Below, one piece after another: positions 45,073-53,576 of a DNA stretch of 64,000 bases. Source of the stretch: Rhizobiaceae bacterium (GTDB lineage: Bacteria; Pseudomonadota; Alphaproteobacteria; Rhizobiales; Rhizobiaceae). The stretch lies in the NCBI GenBank assembly GCA_017640615.1, contig JAEPQK010000004.1, positions 124,001 through 188,000 on the forward strand. The letters run 5' to 3'. Position 1 is the stretch's first letter; each line of letters begins with the position of its first letter. The notes under the pieces were generated by a model. That model worked only from the letters and a program-made list of their open reading frames with translations, did not search any database and was not told the origin of the DNA. The position numbers and the translations under genes were made by a program.

Positions 45073-45119
45073 GGCGGGAAACTAGCGGCGTGCGAGCCCC
45101 GCGCCAATCGAAATGACGA

Positions 45120-45605
45120 TCACCCTCGCGCGGCTCTTTCCAGTTCCGCGACGTCGAGCTTCACCATCTTCATCATTGCCTGGGTGACGCGCCTTGCGAC
45201 CGCCGGATCGGGATCGCGCATCAGGCGCGGCAGCGCCTCGGGCACGATCTGCCAGCCGAAGCCGAACTTGTCCTTTATCCAGCCGCACTGGATTTCCCTG
45301 CCGCCATTGGCGCGGAGCTTGGCCCAGTATTCGTCGACTTCCTCCTGATCCTCACAGAGGATCTGCAGCGACATTGCGTCGTTCGGTTTGGCTTCAGGAT
45401 GCGGGCCGCCGTTCAGGCAAACGATCTGATGCCCATCGATGATCACTTCCGCCGTGATCACCTGACCCTCCTTCATGTAGGGTTCGCCGCCGGCCGAAGC
45501 ATGCTCGACGGCGCCTAGCTTTGCGTCGCGGAATACCGAAGCATAGAAGCGCGCCGCATCCTCGGCCTCGGTTTCGAACCACATCCATGTGCTGATCTTG
45601 CTCAT
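45120..45605 (-). CDS. VOC-family protein (PhnB / 3-dmu-9_3-mt type)
   Basis: 161 residues from the ATG at 45605 (GGGAG upstream). Glyoxalase-fold protein of the PhnB-like group: SKISTWMWFETEAEDAARFYASVFRDA, GHQIVCLNGGPHPEAKPNDAMSLQILCEDQEEVDEYWAKL, CGWIKDKFGFGWQIVPEALPRLM. Members often lack a known function despite the methyltransferase name. It sits alone between the LysR gene and the exporter operon. The genes on both sides point the same way, but the gaps suggest its own promoter. Confidence 0.85.
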   Translation of the reverse strand: MSKISTWMWFETEAEDAARFYASVFRDAKLGAVEHASAGGEPYMKEGQVITAEVIIDGHQIVCLNGGPHPEAKPNDAMSLQILCEDQEEVDEYWAKLRANGGREIQCGWIKDKFGFGWQIVPEALPRLMRDPDPAVARRVTQAMMKMVKLDVAELERAARG

Positions 45606-45677
45606 TTCAATCTCCCGGTTTTGCCTCATATGCCGAGGACGAATGAGCGACGCCCGATCCGACACGATCGCAAAAAT

Positions 45678-46808
45678 CTAGTCGAGTGTGCGGCGGAAGC
45701 GAGCGAGCGCTATCGTTGCGTAGGCGACAATAAAGACGACAAGCATCGATGTTTCCCATGCAACGGCCGGGAACTCAGCGCCCTTCAGCATGATCGCCCG
45801 GATCACACGCAGGAAATGCGTGAGCGGGAATATCTCGCCGATCCATTGCGCCCAGATTGGCATTCCCCTGAACGGGAACATGAACCCCGACAGCAGTATG
45901 GAAGGCAGGAAGAAAAAGAAGGTGAGCTGCAGCGCCTGCATCTGCGTGCGTGCGATCGTGGAGATGAAATAGCCGAGCAGCACCAGCCCGAGAACGAACA
46001 GCAGGATCGCCGTGAGCAACAAAGAGATCGAGCCGACAAACGGCACGCCGAACATCAGCTTCGCAGCGACAAGCACCACCACGACCTGCACCGCACCTAC
46101 GCCGAGATAGGGCAGCACCTTGCCGAGCATGATCTCGAACGGGCTCGCCGGCATGGCGAGCAGATTTTCCATTGTGCCGCGCTCGGTTTCGCGCGTCAGC
46201 GCAATCGAGGTCATCATCACCATGGTCATTTGCAGGATCACGCCCAGCAGACCGGGCACGATATTGTACTGCGAAATGCCCTCCGGGTTGTAGCGCCGGT
46301 GAACCACTACTTCGAGCTGGCTGGGGTCGTCGGCGTTTGCGTCGAGCCCGCGCTCGCGCGTCAGTGCCCCGCGCGCCACCGTGCTCAGCGTCGATATCGC
46401 GCCGCTGGCAGCGGATGGGTCGGTGGCGTCGGCCTCGATCAGGATTTGCGGACTGTCGCCGCGCTCCACCCGGCGCGCGAAGTCGGATGGAATTGTCACG
46501 ACGAACACCACGTCGCCGCGCGAGATCAGGAACTCGCCCTCCGCCTCGCTGTTTACGATGTGGTCAAAGCGGTAATAGCCGGTCGTCTCCAGAGCGGAGA
46601 CCATGGCGCGGGAATATTGATCATGGCTCAGCACCACCAGTGCTGCAGGCAGCTGTTTCGGATCGCTGTTGATCGCAAAGCCAAACAGAACGAGTTGCAC
46701 GAGTGGCACGCCGAGCATCATACCGAAAGTGATGCGGTCGCGCCGCATCTGGATGAACTCCTTCGCGAGCAGGGCAAAGAGCCGGGTGAGGGAGAAAAAC
46801 CGGTTCAT
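45678..46808 (-). CDS. ABC-2 type exporter permease
   Basis: 376 residues. Inner-membrane subunit of a drug or small-molecule exporter. One N-terminal helix (about 22-42) is followed by an extracytoplasmic domain of about 130 residues, and then five helices with the ABC-2 signature (TRETERGTMENLLAMPASPFEIMLGKVLPYLGVGAVQ; FPFRGMPIWAQWIGEIFPLTHFLRVIRAIMLKGAEF). YbhS/YbhR/YhhJ-like. Only one permease is encoded, so a homodimer is likely. It overlaps the ATPase gene by ATGA. Confidence 0.9.
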   Translation of the reverse strand: MNRFFSLTRLFALLAKEFIQMRRDRITFGMMLGVPLVQLVLFGFAINSDPKQLPAALVVLSHDQYSRAMVSALETTGYYRFDHIVNSEAEGEFLISRGDVVFVVTIPSDFARRVERGDSPQILIEADATDPSAASGAISTLSTVARGALTRERGLDANADDPSQLEVVVHRRYNPEGISQYNIVPGLLGVILQMTMVMMTSIALTRETERGTMENLLAMPASPFEIMLGKVLPYLGVGAVQVVVVLVAAKLMFGVPFVGSISLLLTAILLFVLGLVLLGYFISTIARTQMQALQLTFFFFLPSILLSGFMFPFRGMPIWAQWIGEIFPLTHFLRVIRAIMLKGAEFPAVAWETSMLVVFIVAYATIALARFRRTLD

Positions 46809-47722
46809 TGCATGTTGTCCTGCGACCCGGACATGAACTGAATGAAGACGTCTTCCAGGCTGGTTTCGCCGCGTTCGACGCTCACACCGTCGCGCTTGCG
46901 GAACGGATCGAGCGCCTTTTCAAGCGCTTTGGCGTCGGAGCCCACCACATGCAGAGTCGTGCCGAATGGCGCTACCTGATCGACGCCCGGCGTCTCGGCC
47001 AAAGCCCGCGCAACTTCGCCGAGCCGCGCGCCTCGCAGCACAAAGGTGGTCAGCCCGGCATCGCGTACGACATCTTCAACCGTGCCGGTCGCGATCATCT
47101 TGCCATATGCGATGTAGCTGATGCGATGGCAGCGCTCGGCCTCGTCCATGTAGTGGGTGGAGACGAGCACGGTCAGACCGCCCGCCGCCAGCCTGTGTAT
47201 CTCGTCCCAGAATTCGCGCCGCGCCTTGGGGTCCACGCCCGCCGTCGGCTCGTCGAGCAGAAGCAACTTCGGCTCATGCATGATGCATGCGGCAAGCGCC
47301 AGCCGCTGCTTCCAGCCGCCCGACAGCGTGCCCGCGAGCTGATTGCGGCGCGAGGTCAGGCCCAAATCTTCGAGTGTGCGGTTCACGTAGTCCTTGCGCG
47401 GCTTGAGTTGGTAAAGCCGCGCCACGAAATCGAGATTTTCCGAGATCGTCAGATCTTCGTAGAAGGAAAATCGCTGGGTCATGTAACCGACCTCGCGCTT
47501 GATCCTGAGCGCATCGTTCTCAAGGTCGTAGCCAAGCACGGTGCCGCCGCCCGCATCGGCGGTGAGCAATCCGCACATCAGGCGAATGGTTGTCGTCTTG
47601 CCCGAGCCATTGGGCCCGAGAAAGCCCACGATCTCGCCGGTCTCCACCGTCATCGAAACGTGGTCGACAACGGTTCGGTCGCCGAAGCGCTTGACGAGAC
47701 CGTGGACTTCGATGGCGTTCAC
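46805..47722 (-). CDS. ABC exporter ATP-binding protein
   Basis: 305 residues, single nucleotide-binding domain. Walker A GPNGSGKTT (about 35-43), signature LSGGWKQRLALAACI, Walker [14 protein letters not shown] and H-loop STHYMDEAERC, followed by a C-terminal extension of about 90 residues typical of ABC-2 exporters. The E. coli relative YbhF has two such domains; here there is one. It overlaps both neighbouring genes. Confidence 0.93.
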   Translation of the reverse strand: MNAIEVHGLVKRFGDRTVVDHVSMTVETGEIVGFLGPNGSGKTTTIRLMCGLLTADAGGGTVLGYDLENDALRIKREVGYMTQRFSFYEDLTISENLDFVARLYQLKPRKDYVNRTLEDLGLTSRRNQLAGTLSGGWKQRLALAACIMHEPKLLLLDEPTAGVDPKARREFWDEIHRLAAGGLTVLVSTHYMDEAERCHRISYIAYGKMIATGTVEDVVRDAGLTTFVLRGARLGEVARALAETPGVDQVAPFGTTLHVVGSDAKALEKALDPFRKRDGVSVERGETSLEDVFIQFMSGSQDNMQ

Positions 47723-48672
47723 GGCTGGTCGTCCGCCAGCCTTACATCGACGATTTGCCCGGGCTTGAGTCGCGCTGCGCCGTTCTCGGGCCTGGCCTCG
47801 ATCAGATGCGAAAGTTTCTGCCGCGTCTCGAGCGAATAAATCACCGGCGGCGTAAATTCCGGCTCGGGTGCGGCATAGCTGATCAATGCTGTCAGCCGGT
47901 CAGGACAGCCGTCGCACGATACCCTTAGCCGATCACCGATCTGAATGGTCGAAAATTGCGCCTCCGGCACGTAGAGCTTCAGCTTCACCGCACCGTTCGG
48001 AAGCATGGAAATTACTGGCGCGGAGGGGCCCGACAAATCTCCGGGATTGCGGATCACATCGCTTACGCGTCCCTGTTCCGGCGCTGTGATTGTGCGCTTG
48101 GAAAGGCGCCACCGTGCCTGTTCGAGCGAGGCTTGCGCCTGTTCCACCTGATGCTCGGCCGCGGCTATTGTCTCCGCACGCGCCGGCAGGCGGGCGACCG
48201 CGAGATCAGCCTCTGCTTTACCGACCATCGCCTCGGCCGTGGTAAGCGCGGTTTCGGCCTTGTCGAGATCGGCTTGCGTGGCGATGCCGCGTTTGAAGAG
48301 GTCCTGCGTGCGGGCGTGGACGCGCCGCGCTTCTTCGGCTTGCGCCTGCGCGGAGCTGAGTGCGGCTTCCAAAACAGCGATCTCTTCGGGCCGCCGCCCC
48401 TGTTTCAGGTCGGCAAGTTGCGCCTGCGCCTGGGCGAGCGCAGCACTCGCCTGCGAAACTGCGATCTGTGCGTCAGTGTCTTCCAGCACCGCCAGCGGCT
48501 CGCCGGCTTCTACCTCGTCACCGCGCCTGACATTGATAACGCGCACCTCCGCTGCTTCGATCGGCGCAAGCCGCACGAATTCACCTTCGACATAGCCGAC
48601 CGCAAGAGGGGGCGGTGGGCCACAGGCCGTGAATAGTGATGCCGCGAGCGGCAGTGAACAGAGCATGCTCAT
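47719..48672 (-). CDS. HlyD/RND-type membrane fusion lipoprotein of the exporter
   Basis: 317 residues from the ATG at 48672 with AAGGAG 7 bases upstream; a longer frame to 48897 is not supported. A short lipoprotein signal ends at LFTAC (Cys17). Then come a lipoyl half-motif (VINVRRGDEVEAGEPLAVLEDTDAQ), a long alpha-helical hairpin (about 70-180, Ala/Gln/Glu-rich coiled coil) and the beta-barrel domain (LSGPSAPVISMLPNGAVKLKLYVPEAQFSTIQIGDRLRV). YbhG-like periplasmic adaptor, presumably docking with an outer-membrane channel encoded elsewhere. Confidence 0.9.
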   Translation of the reverse strand: MSMLCSLPLAASLFTACGPPPPLAVGYVEGEFVRLAPIEAAEVRVINVRRGDEVEAGEPLAVLEDTDAQIAVSQASAALAQAQAQLADLKQGRRPEEIAVLEAALSSAQAQAEEARRVHARTQDLFKRGIATQADLDKAETALTTAEAMVGKAEADLAVARLPARAETIAAAEHQVEQAQASLEQARWRLSKRTITAPEQGRVSDVIRNPGDLSGPSAPVISMLPNGAVKLKLYVPEAQFSTIQIGDRLRVSCDGCPDRLTALISYAAPEPEFTPPVIYSLETRQKLSHLIEARPENGAARLKPGQIVDVRLADDQP

Positions 48673-49331
48673 GGCTTCGCTCCTTGTCGCGACCGGATCA
48701 CGGCGCGCACATTGCTGCTGGCGATAGCAGCAAGCTTGGCAGCCTCCTCCGGTCCCACCGACGGCCAGTCCATACGGCGGATCACGGCCTCGCGGCCGAT
48801 CCGCAGATAGACGACCTGTCCGATCAGGGTGAAGACCGTGATACGCGTTTCTTCGCTTTCGGCCGGCTCGCCGGTCGCCTGCTCCCAAAGCTGACAAAGC
48901 CGTTTGTGCACCGGCTCGAAAACGCCGGCATACATGATGTCGAGCACCGGTCCTGGATGCGAAATTTCGCGCAGCACAAACTGGATGACACGCGGCGCGA
49001 CCGACCCGGCCACCAGAAAACGCACCACGGTTTCAACCGTGTGTACGAGCCGCTCTTCCGCCTCGGCCGCGCTCTGCGGTTTTGCTTCGGAAAGCCCGAC
49101 GGCGGGCCCGGCTACGGATTTCACGGTCTCGACCACGAAACGCGCGCATGCAGCACGCAGCCCGTCTTTGCCGCCGAAATGGTACGCGATCGACCCGATA
49201 TTCGCCTTCGCTGCGTCGGCGATGCGGCGCGTCGAGGCGCCGTCGAAGCCGTGCCTGCCAATCAGGTCGAGCGCAGCGAGAATGAGCGCCGTGCGCGTCG
49301 CGTCCCTGCCGGTTTCTCGTGTGTCGTTCAT
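48669..49331 (-). CDS. TetR-family regulator, CecR type (DUF1956 C-terminus)
   Basis: 220 residues. HTH at about 15-60 (RTALILAALDLIGRHGFDGASTRRIADAAKANIGSIAYHFGGKDGL in separate helices) and a C-terminal domain of the CecR/YbiH type (FVLREISHPGPVLDIMYAGVFEPVHKRLCQLWEQATG, VFTLIGQVVYLRIGREAVIRRMDW). First gene of regulator-HlyD-ATPase-permease, the same order as E. coli cecR-ybhGFSR. No Shine-Dalgarno precedes the ATG and repeated CGATT motifs start 5 bases upstream, suggesting autorepression of a short-leader transcript. Confidence 0.9.
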   Translation of the reverse strand: MNDTRETGRDATRTALILAALDLIGRHGFDGASTRRIADAAKANIGSIAYHFGGKDGLRAACARFVVETVKSVAGPAVGLSEAKPQSAAEAEERLVHTVETVVRFLVAGSVAPRVIQFVLREISHPGPVLDIMYAGVFEPVHKRLCQLWEQATGEPAESEETRITVFTLIGQVVYLRIGREAVIRRMDWPSVGPEEAAKLAAIASSNVRAVIRSRQGAKP

Positions 49332-49335
49332 CTAG

Positions 49336-49361
49336 CGATTTTAATCGAACGATTGATTAAA
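49336..49361. promoter_or_regulatory. TetR operator candidate of alternating CGATT/AATCG motifs
   Basis: CGATT-TT-AATCG-AA-CGATT at 49336-49354 gives two overlapping 12-bp palindromes at a 7-base period, and an outer TTTAATC (49340-49346) / GATTAAA (49355-49361) pair encloses the right one. It lies immediately before the TetR start codon. Confidence 0.6.
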
Positions 49362-49450
49362 TTCAACTCAAGCGCCCTGTGCCAATCGGTTGCGTTGGAC
49401 TCGCGCCCAAAACCGACTATCTGGCTGGGAGAAGACAGGACAGGATTGCC

Positions 49451-50587
49451 ATGACCGTCACCAAAGAAGCCGTCGTCGAAAAGCTGCGCAGCATTCGCGG
49501 GCAGAACATGGAAAGCGACATCGTTTCGCTCGGGCTCGTTTCGGAAATCTTCATTGCCGACGCCAAAGTCTTTTTCTCCGTCACCGTGCCTGCGGAGAAG
49601 GCGCGCGAGATGGAACCGCTGCGCGCTGCCGCCGAAGCTGCGGTGAAGTCGCTGCCCGGCGTCGAGGGCGCCGTCGTCGCGTTGACCGCCGAGCGCAAGG
49701 GCGGTGGCATGGAGCGCGCGCCGCAGCCGCGTCCGGCGCCTCAACAACCGCCGCAGCAGGGCAGACAGCCCGCCAAACGCGGCGTGCCCGGCGTGAAATC
49801 GATCATTGCCGTTGCCTCCGGCAAGGGCGGCGTCGGCAAGTCGACCACGGCCGTCAACATCGCACTTGGCCTCGCTGCCGCCGGGCTCGAAGTCGGCATT
49901 CTTGATGCCGACATCTACGGCCCCTCCATGCCGCGCCTGCTCGGCCTGAGCGGCAAGCCCGAAACGGTTGACGGCAAGGTGCTCAAGCCGATGCAGGCTT
50001 ACGGCATCAAGGTCATGTCGATAGGTTTCCTGGTGGAGGAAGAAACGCCGATGATCTGGCGCGGGCCGATGGTGATGTCGGCGCTGACCCAGATGCTGCG
50101 CGAGGTCGCCTGGGGCGAACTCGACGTGCTGGTGGTCGATATGCCGCCCGGCACGGGCGACGCCCAGCTCACCATGGCGCAGCAGGTGCCGCTGGCCGGC
50201 GCAATCATCGTCTCAACGCCGCAGGATCTGGCGCTGATCGACGCCCGCAAGGGCCTCAACATGTTCCGCCGTGTGGATGTGCCGCTGCTCGGTATTGTCG
50301 AGAACATGAGCTATTTCATCGCGCCCGACACCGGCGCGCGCTACGATATTTTCGGCACTGGCGGTGCGCGTCGCGATGCGGAACGTCTCGGAGTGCCGTT
50401 TCTCGGAGAAGTGCCATTGACGATGAACATCCGCGAACGTTCCGATAGCGGCGAGCCGGTAGTGGCGTCGGAGCCGGATGGCCCGCAGGCGGCAGTCTAC
50501 AAGGAAATCGCCGGCCGTGTTCTGGCGCGGCTGAAGGAAGAAACAGAGGCGGCCGAGGCCGCAACGCCGGCAATCGTGTTCGAATAG
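49451..50587 (+). CDS. mrp: Mrp/ApbC-family iron-sulfur carrier ATPase
   Basis: 378 residues from the ATG at 49451. An N-terminal MIP18/DUF59 domain (about 1-80: VVEKLRSIRGQNMESDIVSLGLVSEIFI) is joined by a Pro/Gln-rich linker (about 90-115) to a P-loop ATPase with the deviant Walker A ASGKGGVGKSTTAVN, VGILDADIYGPSMPRLLGL, IWRGPMVMSALTQML and VDMPPGTGDAQLT. The CxxC cluster-binding pair expected after NMSY is absent (NMSYFIAPDTGARYDIFG); this form is seen in other Rhizobiales, so the cluster ligands must differ. Probable role: Fe-S cluster delivery. Confidence 0.93.
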   Translation: MTVTKEAVVEKLRSIRGQNMESDIVSLGLVSEIFIADAKVFFSVTVPAEKAREMEPLRAAAEAAVKSLPGVEGAVVALTAERKGGGMERAPQPRPAPQQPPQQGRQPAKRGVPGVKSIIAVASGKGGVGKSTTAVNIALGLAAAGLEVGILDADIYGPSMPRLLGLSGKPETVDGKVLKPMQAYGIKVMSIGFLVEEETPMIWRGPMVMSALTQMLREVAWGELDVLVVDMPPGTGDAQLTMAQQVPLAGAIIVSTPQDLALIDARKGLNMFRRVDVPLLGIVENMSYFIAPDTGARYDIFGTGGARRDAERLGVPFLGEVPLTMNIRERSDSGEPVVASEPDGPQAAVYKEIAGRVLARLKEETEAAEAATPAIVFE

Positions 50588-50610
50588 CTCGGCGACGGGG
50601 AGGGAAGAGA

Positions 50611-51399
50611 ATGAACGACATAGTGATCCACGAGCGCCGTGGCGGCTACGACCTCCTTACGCTCAACCAGCCGGACCGGCTGAACCCGTTTAACGAGCAG
50701 CAGCATCAGGCGCTTGCCGCCGCGCTCGACGAGATCGAGAAAAACGATGACTGCCGCGTCGTTGTCCTGACTGGTGCGGGCCGTGGTTTCTGTGCCGGCC
50801 AGGATTTAGGTGAGCGCGACTTCACCGACGCCAGCCAGAAATACGATCTGGGGGCCGGACTTGAAAAATATTACAACCCGCTGGTTCGGCGCTTGCGCGC
50901 GCTCGACAAACCCGTGATTTGCGCGGTCAACGGTGTTGCCGCGGGCGCGGGTGCCAACATCGCGCTGTCCGCCGACATCGTCATCGCCGCGCGCTCCGCA
51001 AGCTTCATCCAGATTTTCGCGCGCATCGGCCTGATCCCGGATGCCGGCGGCACCTGGTGGCTCACACAACGTCTGGGCGAGGCGCGGGCCAAGGCGCTGG
51101 CGCTGACCACCGAGCCCCTATCTGCCGAGAAGGCGGCCGAGTGGGGCCTTATCTGGAAGGTTGTCGACGACGAAGTGCTGATGAAGGAGGCCGTTGCTCT
51201 GGCCGTGGAACTCTCCAACGGCCCAACCAACGCCTACGCGCTCGCCAAGAAAGCGATCCAGGCTGCATCGTCAAACTCGCTCGATGCGCAGCTCGACCTT
51301 GAGCGCGAATTGCAGCGCGAGGCCGGCTATTCGGACGATTATCGCGAGGGCGTCGCTGCCTTCCGCGAAAAGCGGCCGGCGAACTTTCGCAAGGTATGA
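50611..51399 (+). CDS. paaG: Enoyl-CoA hydratase/isomerase, PaaG type
   Basis: 262 residues, the same length as E. coli PaaG and alignable throughout: LTGAGRGFCAGQDLGERDF, LEKYYNPLVRRLRALDKPVICAVNGVAAGAGANIAL, GLIPDAGGTWWLTQRLG, LDAQLDLERELQREAGYSDDYREGVAAF. PaaG isomerises ring-1,2-epoxyphenylacetyl-CoA to the oxepin and also shifts enoyl-CoA double bonds. The catalytic Asp lies in IPDAGG. No other phenylacetate genes are in the window, so a general fatty-acid isomerase role is possible. GGGGAGGGAAG precedes the ATG. Confidence 0.85.
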   Translation: MNDIVIHERRGGYDLLTLNQPDRLNPFNEQQHQALAAALDEIEKNDDCRVVVLTGAGRGFCAGQDLGERDFTDASQKYDLGAGLEKYYNPLVRRLRALDKPVICAVNGVAAGAGANIALSADIVIAARSASFIQIFARIGLIPDAGGTWWLTQRLGEARAKALALTTEPLSAEKAAEWGLIWKVVDDEVLMKEAVALAVELSNGPTNAYALAKKAIQAASSNSLDAQLDLERELQREAGYSDDYREGVAAFREKRPANFRKV

Positions 51400-51404
51400 A
51401 CTGA

Positions 51405-51551
51405 CCCCTCCCCCTTGAGGGGAGGGTGGACAATCGCCAACGGCGATTGGACGGGTGGGGGTTCGTGCAGCAGAGTGCGGCATGGACCTACCCCACCCAC
51501 CTCGCCTTCGACAGGCTCAGGCTCGGCACCCTCCCCTCAGGGGGGGAGGGG
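51405..51551. repeat. Palindromic repeat element, copy C (paaG/coxG)
   Basis: About 147 bases between two convergent genes. The left arm begins CCCCTCCCCCTTGAGGGGAG and the right arm ends with its inverted counterpart CTCCCCTCAGGGGGGGAGGG. Internal parts are the dyad CAATCGCC-AAC-GGCGATTG and the CTTCGACAGGCTCAGG segment that is widespread in alphaproteobacteria. It ends 1 base before the coxG stop codon. Here it could act as a bidirectional terminator. Confidence 0.85.
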
Positions 51552-51552
51552 A

Positions 51553-52005
51553 TTAGCCCTCGCTCACCTTTTCGTTGAACGAGGAAAAGAACTCGCCTGC
51601 GAGCTTCTTCGAGCTCGACTGGATCAGCCGGCTGCCGAGCTGGGCGATCTTGCCGCCGACATCGGCCTTGGCGTTGTAGGTCAGGATCGTCGCGTCCGAT
51701 CCGTCCTCGGCGAGGCTGACATCTGCGCCTCCCTTGGCAAAGCCCGCAATGCCGCCCTTGCCCTCACCGGCAATGGTGTAGGAGTGAGGCGGGTTGAGGT
51801 TCTGCAGCTCGACCTCGCCGTTGAACTTCGCCTTGATCGGCCCGAGCTTCACCGAAACCACCGCCGAGAATTCCGTGTCGGACTTCTTCTCGAGGCTCTG
51901 ACAGCCAGGAATGCAGGCTCTCAGCACGTCCGGGTCGTTGAGCGCTTCCCACACCTTACCGATCGGCGCCGTGATCCGTTCTTCCCCGGACATATCCATT
52001 GCCAT
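51553..52005 (-). CDS. coxG: CoxG-family SRPBCC protein (CO dehydrogenase subunit G type)
   Basis: 150 residues. START/SRPBCC-fold protein with MDMSGEERITAPIGKVWEALNDPDVLRACIPGCQSLEKKSDTEFSAVVSVKLGPIKAKFNGEVEL, GEGKGGIAGFAKGGADVSL and VGGKIAQLGSRLIQSSSKKLAGEFFSSF, a full match to the CoxG family. CoxG recruits CO-dehydrogenase-like molybdenum hydroxylases to the membrane during maturation. No coxMSL genes are nearby, so its partner is elsewhere or it has another role. Confidence 0.88.
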   Translation of the reverse strand: MAMDMSGEERITAPIGKVWEALNDPDVLRACIPGCQSLEKKSDTEFSAVVSVKLGPIKAKFNGEVELQNLNPPHSYTIAGEGKGGIAGFAKGGADVSLAEDGSDATILTYNAKADVGGKIAQLGSRLIQSSSKKLAGEFFSSFNEKVSEG

Positions 52006-52082
52006 TGCTCAGCCCTTTCCTGTTCGCCGGCACTATGAGTTAAGTGGTGGCGTGCGGCTTGTCCATTGGCCGATGAGCTGAT

Positions 52083-53576
52083 TCAGGCAGCCGATCTCAG
52101 CCGTCCGGCGGCTTCGGCGAGCTCGCGAATGCCGGGCTCAATGTGCTGGAGCGCGATCGACGAAATTCCGAGCCGCAAATGGCGCGTCTGGCTCTCCGGC
52201 TGGTTGAAGAAGCGCCCGCCGGGCTCGATCAGCACGCCGCGCTCGGCTGCGTCCATCGCAAGGTTGTGCGCGTCGGTTCCGGGCGGTCCCTTCAGCCACA
52301 GCGAGGTGCCGCCAGGTGCACCGGAGGGCAGCCATTGCGGCAGATACTCCGCGATCGATTCCGCCAGCTTCAGCCGGCGCTCCGAAAACGCCGCGGAAAG
52401 CCGGCGCACCAGCGCCTCGTGATGGCCGAGCGAAAGGAACAGCGCCACAGCGCGCTGATTGTTTGCGGGCGGATGCCTGAGCATGTAGCGCCTGAGCGCC
52501 CGTAGCTCCGCGATCAGGCCCGCATCGGCGACGATGTAGCCAATGCGCAGACCGGGCGCGAGCGTCTTCGACATCGAGCCCACATAGATCACGCGGCCGG
52601 AAGCGTCGGTGCCTTTCAGCGCCTGCTGCGGGGAATCGTCCACGAGCTGGCTGTCATAGCCGTCTTCGATGATGATCCGGTCGTGCTTTTCGGCATCCTC
52701 AAGCAGCCGCTGCCGGCGCTCCTCAGAAAGCGGCACCATGGTCGGGCAATGGTGGTTCGGTGTGGTGAACACGAAGTCGGTTCCGGCGGGCACGGCGGCA
52801 GGATCAATACCGTCCTTGTCGACCGCCACGGGCGCGACTTCGGCGCCGGACAGGCGGAATATGTCGCGCGCATCCGGGTAGCCCGGCTCTTCCATGGCGA
52901 CTTTCGTGCCGCGTCCCATCAGCAACGTCGCCAGCATGTAAAGCGCATGCTGCGCGCCAAGCGTGACGATAATCTCGTCCGGGTTGGCGAATATCCCACG
53001 CCGGGGCAGAAGCCTGGCCTGAATCTGCTCGATCAGCAACGGGTCGTCGCGGTCAACGACATCGCCGGCCCAGTTGCGGATTTCGAGCACCGCCAGTGCC
53101 ATGCGGTTGCACTCGCGCCATTCGGCTGTCGGGAAAAGTGCGGGATCGAATTGGCCATACACGAACGGGTAGGGCGCTTTGATCCAGTTGCTGCGGTATG
53201 GAGATGCGGGCGGCTCGCTGGATGCGATCCTGCGGCGCGCGCGCCAGTTGATGCGGTCGGGCTTTGGCTCCGGCCGGTGCGCGTCGGCGTCGAGCCCGGA
53301 CAGGAACTCGGGATTGACGAAATGGCCGCGACGCTCTTTCGCGATCAGGAAGCCCTGGTCGACGAGCTGCTGGAAGGCCAGCACAACAGTGCCTCGGGCA
53401 ACGCCTAGCTTCTCTGCAAGCAACCGGCACGACGGAAGCGGCAGCGAAGCCGCGATTTGCCTGTCCAGAATGGCGGCTACGATCGCCTGCCTTATCTGGG
53501 CCTGCAGTGTCTGACCTGAGTCAGCGGAAATCCGAAACAAGCCGGACCATATCGCGGAGTCGTTTCGCGAAACCAT
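52083..53576 (-). CDS. MocR/PdxR-type regulator (GntR HTH plus aminotransferase domain)
   Basis: 497 residues. A GntR winged helix (about 20-90: AQIRQAIVAAILDRQIAASLPLPSCRLLAEKLGVARGTVVLAFQQLVDQGFLIAKERRGHFV in separate motifs) is linked to a fold type I aminotransferase-like domain (about 130-490). The PLP-binding Lys is in YVGSMSKTLAPGLRIGYIV, with DGYDSQ and TPNHHCPTMVPLS also visible. It probably senses PLP or an amino-acid adduct. It is divergent from pgi across a 228-base gap, but pgi need not be its target. Confidence 0.9.
   Translation of the reverse strand: MVSRNDSAIWSGLFRISADSGQTLQAQIRQAIVAAILDRQIAASLPLPSCRLLAEKLGVARGTVVLAFQQLVDQGFLIAKERRGHFVNPEFLSGLDADAHRPEPKPDRINWRARRRIASSEPPASPYRSNWIKAPYPFVYGQFDPALFPTAEWRECNRMALAVLEIRNWAGDVVDRDDPLLIEQIQARLLPRRGIFANPDEIIVTLGAQHALYMLATLLMGRGTKVAMEEPGYPDARDIFRLSGAEVAPVAVDKDGIDPAAVPAGTDFVFTTPNHHCPTMVPLSEERRQRLLEDAEKHDRIIIEDGYDSQLVDDSPQQALKGTDASGRVIYVGSMSKTLAPGLRIGYIVADAGLIAELRALRRYMLRHPPANNQRAVALFLSLGHHEALVRRLSAAFSERRLKLAESIAEYLPQWLPSGAPGGTSLWLKGPPGTDAHNLAMDAAERGVLIEPGGRFFNQPESQTRHLRLGISSIALQHIEPGIRELAEAAGRLRSAA

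Noticed and set aside
45120-45605. VOC protein as a phosphonate gene (PhnB name)
   Set aside because: The PhnB label is historical; it is 20 kb from the phn genes and the family has no shown phosphonate role.
46808-47839. 343-codon + strand frame opposite the exporter ATPase
   Set aside because: Shadow frame; the ATPase motifs on the other strand are complete.
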